Origin: Lutibacter sp.
GTDB lineage: Bacteria; Bacteroidota; Bacteroidia; Flavobacteriales; Flavobacteriaceae
Assembly (NCBI GenBank): GCA_030683995.1
Contig: JAUXPH010000026.1
Span: 1-64,000 of the forward strand
DNA length: 64,000 nucleotides
Direction of reading: 5' to 3'
The position numbers were made by a program, and so were the translations under genes. Positions 61,237 through 64,000 of this stretch are shown in pieces (positions within the stretch are counted from its first letter, which is position 1; every line of letters starts with the position of its first letter). The notes below the pieces were generated by a model. It saw only the letters and a list, made by a program, of their open reading frames with translations, searched no databases and had not been told where the DNA came from.

Positions 61237-61799
61237 CTTTCGGTAGATTTTTTAATAATTTCCGCCAATAATTTTTTGGCTCGTGACAGTTTTATTTTGA
61301 TGTTGCCTATGGGTTCATTTAAAATTTCGGCCATTTCTTTGTAGCTCATTTCCCTGAAATATCGCAGATTGATTATTTCCTGATAATGTGGCTTTAAGAG
61401 TTTTAAATGATTTAATAATTGCGCTAAATTTTGATCGATAATTAATTGGTCTTCAGCAGAAGGACTTTCGTCTGTGATTTTATACGCCTCAGATTCTTTT
61501 TTATCGATGGAAATGGTTTCGGTGCGTTGTTTTCTTAAATGATCTAAAAAAATATTTTTCGAAATTGAAATAAGCCAGGTCTTAAAATTGTAGCTTTCGT
61601 TATACAAGTCAATTTTATCAAACGCTTTTGAAAAGGTTTTTATGGTGATATCTTCCGCTTCGTCTTCATCTTCAACTTTCGATAATTGAAAACGATAAAC
61701 GTCACTCCAATAGGTATTTAGCAAGGTATTAAAAGCTTTTTGGTCTTTTTTTCTTGCTTTTTCAATTAAATCGGCAATATCATTGTTTTTTTTTACCAA
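61233..61799 (-). CDS. ECF-type RNA polymerase sigma factor
   Basis: 188 residues. Region 2 contains WSDVYRFQLSKVEDEDEAEDITIKTFSKAF, and region 4 contains LKPHYQEIINLRYFREMSYKEMAEILNEP and KIKLSRAKKLL. The start is TTG at 61799, within the 3' end of the glycosyltransferase gene; no other start gives full region 2. No anti-sigma gene is adjacent; the partners here are a glycosyltransferase and a transporter. Confidence 0.88.
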   Translation of the reverse strand: MVKKNNDIADLIEKARKKDQKAFNTLLNTYWSDVYRFQLSKVEDEDEAEDITIKTFSKAFDKIDLYNESYNFKTWLISISKNIFLDHLRKQRTETISIDKKESEAYKITDESPSAEDQLIIDQNLAQLLNHLKLLKPHYQEIINLRYFREMSYKEMAEILNEPIGNIKIKLSRAKKLLAEIIKKSTES

Positions 61800-62902
61800 T
61801 GCGTAGGTTTTGATCTCATATTTTTTATAAAGATAAACATTTGAATCAATATTAAAAATATTTCAAAAAAAGGAATAAGCGGTATTAAATCGCCCTCATT
61901 TAATTTTTTTGCTGAGAAGCCAATAACCAAATATTGGAACAGGAGTCGGGTCGCAACCAAAACCGCAATAATTTGCCATTGGTACAGAAATCCTAAAAGT
62001 ATGATGGCCAAAATCCAAAACAACATTTGAGAGACAAAAAACAGCCCCAATAAAAATTTATGAAAAGGTTTGTAAAAAGAAGCCGTTGAAATATGCCTTC
62101 TTTTTTGTAGCATCCAATCTTTAAATGTGGTTTTTGGGACAGATTCCGTAAAACTATTTTGAGAACAGGAAATGGCCGTATTTTCTTTTGTTGCCACTTC
62201 ATTTATAAATAAATCATCATCGCCCGATTTAATTTTCATATGGTTAATAAAACCGTTAACCTTGAAAAAAGTCGATTTTGTATAGGCTAAATTGCGGCCA
62301 ACGCCCATATAGGGAATGCCAATTTTTGCATAGCTAAAATATTGTATGGCGGTTAAAAGTGTTTCAAACCGAATGAGTTTGTTAAGCCAAGATTTTTTTA
62401 TTTTTTGATAGGCGCCGTATCCCAAAACAATTTGATGTTTGTTGCTGAAATTACCGACCATTTCGGTGATCCAACTGTCAGAAACAGGTTTACAATCAGC
62501 ATCCGTAAACAATAAATGTTCATATGAAGCCGCTTTAATGCCTAAAGTAAGCGCATATTTTTTACTTCCCCAAAATTGCTCATTTACGGCAACATCCACA
62601 ATTTTTACTGGAATTGAAGTTTCTTTTTTAAATTGCTCCATCACCTTTAAAGTGCGGTCATTTGAACGATCATTGATTAAAACCAATTCAAAGTTTCTGT
62701 AATTTTGATTTAAGAAAAGAGGCAGGTTTTCAGTTAAGTTTTTGGCCTCATTTTTAGCGCAAATAAGCACAGAAACCGGAAGGTTGAATTTATTTTCGGC
62801 AGGATTTTTTTTTGAAAATGAAAAAGACCCAAAAATAAAAACATAATAAATAAACTGAATACAAACAATTGCTATAAAAACAATAAACAGATATTCGAGC
62901 AT
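61793..62902 (-). CDS. Family 2 glycosyltransferase, membrane-bound
   Basis: 369 residues. An N-terminal helix (about 2-28), the GT-A domain with VSVLICAKNEAKNLTENLP, VLINDRSNDRT and FTDADCKPVS (the DxD motif), a QKRRHISTAS motif typical of processive or membrane GT2 enzymes (QxxRW-like), and three C-terminal helices. It transfers a sugar at the inner membrane; acceptor unknown. It overlaps the sigma factor by seven bases and follows the small Cys-rich gene by three. Confidence 0.86.
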   Translation of the reverse strand: MLEYLFIVFIAIVCIQFIYYVFIFGSFSFSKKNPAENKFNLPVSVLICAKNEAKNLTENLPLFLNQNYRNFELVLINDRSNDRTLKVMEQFKKETSIPVKIVDVAVNEQFWGSKKYALTLGIKAASYEHLLFTDADCKPVSDSWITEMVGNFSNKHQIVLGYGAYQKIKKSWLNKLIRFETLLTAIQYFSYAKIGIPYMGVGRNLAYTKSTFFKVNGFINHMKIKSGDDDLFINEVATKENTAISCSQNSFTESVPKTTFKDWMLQKRRHISTASFYKPFHKFLLGLFFVSQMLFWILAIILLGFLYQWQIIAVLVATRLLFQYLVIGFSAKKLNEGDLIPLIPFFEIFLILIQMFIFIKNMRSKPTHW

Positions 62903-62905
62903 CTT

Positions 62906-63091
62906 TTATTTATTTTCACATTGATCAGGCAATCTTCCGCAATATCCGCAGGCTTCACCTTCCTTATTTAAATGTGGATTTTGGCTTGCGCAAGTTCCCG
63001 CAAATTTACCGTCTTTTTTCGCCCAAATTTTAATGGCTATTCCTAGAACACCAATGGCTAAAAGGCCAATTGTAATAAGTATTAGTTTCAT
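62906..63091 (-). CDS. Small membrane protein with a four-Cys tail
   Basis: 61 residues: one N-terminal membrane helix (about 3-22), then a basic stretch and a soluble tail TCASQNPHLNKEGEACGYC followed by GRLPDQC. The cysteines (C-x14-C-x2-C-x6-C) suggest a metal or iron-sulfur site or two disulfides. It is the first gene of the four-gene unit with the glycosyltransferase, sigma factor and Nramp-like transporter. A metal-sensing or chaperoning role is possible but is inference. Confidence 0.75.
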   Translation of the reverse strand: MKLILITIGLLAIGVLGIAIKIWAKKDGKFAGTCASQNPHLNKEGEACGYCGRLPDQCENK

Positions 63092-63434
63092 AAATTAAAA
63101 TTAAAGTGCAAAGATACAGATTAATCAGCGATGAGAAAATAACAAATTATTTATTTTATAATTCAATATAATGCAATAAAATTTGTTAAAAATAATGTAG
63201 TTAGTGATAAAAACCGTTATATATTGTATTAATTATTTGTTTTATAGAAAAAAAATATTATATTGTCAGTCAATTAATATTTAATATTTTTTTAAATTTA
63301 ATGTTTAATAACCATCTAAAAACTTTAAGAATTTTAAAAATTATTTGAATTGATAAATATTAATTGGTTTTTTAGCTAAAAGACTCGCCCATTTATAATA
63401 AATAGACGAGTCTTTGTTTTTTATAAAAGGAAGA
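63092..63434. other. AT-rich gap between the EF-G gene and the small Cys-rich gene
   Basis: 343 bases, very AT-rich, without a reading frame. It holds only the EF-G terminator at 63379-63415 and the promoter region of the small Cys-rich gene, in which I could not place a clear -33/-7 pair. Confidence 0.5.
63379..63415 (-). terminator. Terminator after the EF-G gene
   Basis: Stem AAAGACTCG/CGAGTCTTT with an inner ATTTA/TAAAT pair, 20 bases beyond the EF-G stop. Confidence 0.8.
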
Positions 63435-64000
63435 TTATTTTTTCACCAACTCATCCTGAACATTGCTTGGCACCAATTCGAAATTTGAAAACTTGGTGCT
63501 AAAACTTCCTCTTCCTTGGGTTATTGACCGCAATGTTGTGGAATATTTATACATTTCGGCCAATGGCGTTTTTGCTTTAATGGTTTGGTATTTGCCCTCG
63601 CTGTCCATTCCTAGAATTACTGATCTGCGCGATTGTAAATCGGTCATAACGTTACCCATTAATTCCTCAGGAACCTTTACGGAAAGTTCATGAATAGGTT
63701 CCAATAATTTAGGTTTGGCATTTAAGAAGGCTTCTTTAAAAGCATGTGCTCCGGCAATTTTAAAGGATATATCATTTGAATCTACGGCGTGCATTCTGCC
63801 GTCAAAAAGCATTACCCGAACGTCTCTGGCGTAAGATCCGGTTAATGGCCCTTCTTCCATCACTTCTAAAATACCTTTTAAAACAGAAGGCAAATAGCGT
63901 GCGTCAATGACACCTCCAACAATACAATTGTAGAATATTAATTTTCCGCCCCAATCAAGGTTAACTTCTTCTTTTCCTCTGATGTTAAATCCTTCAGGTT
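63435..64000 (-). CDS. Elongation factor G-type translation factor, C-terminal part (runs off the edge)
   Basis: The visible 188 codons match domains IV and V of EF-G: WGGKLIFYNCIVGGVIDARYLP at the edge, then GPLTGSYARDVRVMLFDGRM, DISFKIAGAHAFKEAFL, PKLLEPIHELSVKVPEELMG, and TPLAEMYKYSTTLRSITQGRG. The frame continues without a start to base 64000, so the gene begins outside the window. The sequence is closer to the second EF-G type of many bacteria than to the main FusA, so I do not assign the symbol. Confidence 0.9.
   Translation of the reverse strand, partial: PEGFNIRGKEEVNLDWGGKLIFYNCIVGGVIDARYLPSVLKGILEVMEEGPLTGSYARDVRVMLFDGRMHAVDSNDISFKIAGAHAFKEAFLNAKPKLLEPIHELSVKVPEELMGNVMTDLQSRRSVILGMDSEGKYQTIKAKTPLAEMYKYSTTLRSITQGRGSFSTKFSNFELVPSNVQDELVKK

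Overview
The window is a stretch of chromosome from a member of the Bacteroidota, most likely the family Flavobacteriaceae. This rests on the gliding genes gldF and gldG, DUF2911, DUF4369 and DUF6702 proteins, a CarB and a MutS2 of short forms, AT-rich intergenic DNA, frequent TTG starts, promoters of the Bacteroidota type (TTTG, about 19-20 bases, TAnnTTTG), and interspersed GC-rich repeats of a kind I recall from flavobacterial genomes. No tRNA, rRNA, CRISPR array or transposase gene was seen.

Layout. 0-3.5 kb: an acpH-ggt pair and dnaN on the minus strand. 3.5-7.3 kb: an AT-rich block with two TlpA-like thioredoxin proteins and a GntR-regulator/slipin pair. 7.4-11.8 kb: a plus-strand unit with a PIG-L family deacetylase, a 34-residue membrane peptide and a sodium:solute symporter. 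11.8-16.9 kb: minus-strand genes for two DUF2911 proteins, GldG, GldF, a small monooxygenase-fold protein and a SAM hydrolase. 17-19.1 kb: phoH and purC. 19.4-25.2 kb: a tandem pair of unknown proteins, yidC, pyrG and an SDR dehydrogenase. 25.4-28.6 kb: rpmH and carB. 28.6-30.0 kb: a DUF4143 ATPase gene lying between two copies of the carB 3' end. 30.1-32.6 kb: a MerR-type regulator, a remnant of a carotenoid operon and a photolyase. 33.1-38.4 kb: nifJ, an HEPN protein and a GlmU-like protein. 38.4-44.4 kb: two M1 peptidases, a DUF6702 protein and a regulatory-domain protein. 44.5-45.2 kb: pepE. 45.4-52.8 kb: a long minus-strand run tpx-dgkA-ftsK-lolA-lptF/G-ribB-lipoprotein. 53.1-58.8 kb: a MATE transporter with a small overlapping gene, mutS2, ung and a lipoprotein. 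59-63.1 kb: lipA and a four-gene unit (small Cys-rich membrane protein, glycosyltransferase, ECF sigma factor, Nramp-like transporter). 63.4 kb to the edge: the 3' part of an EF-G gene.

Most genes are housekeeping. The two strongest anomalies are adjacent. First, the last 12 codons of carB occur again 1.4 kb downstream with only synonymous differences, and a DUF4143 ATPase gene lies between, so the ATPase region looks like an insertion or allele-replacement scar. Second, an 86-codon reading frame directly upstream of the photolyase appears to join the N-terminus of phytoene desaturase (CrtI) in frame to the C-terminus of a lycopene cyclase. This implies that the carotenoid operon was removed by an internal deletion while its MerR/B12-type regulator and the photolyase were kept.

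A third theme is the intergenic repeats: three copies of a GCGTT...AACGC family (one carrying nested insertions), two 18-base palindromes with short flanking direct repeats, and several quasi-periodic repeats shared between loci.
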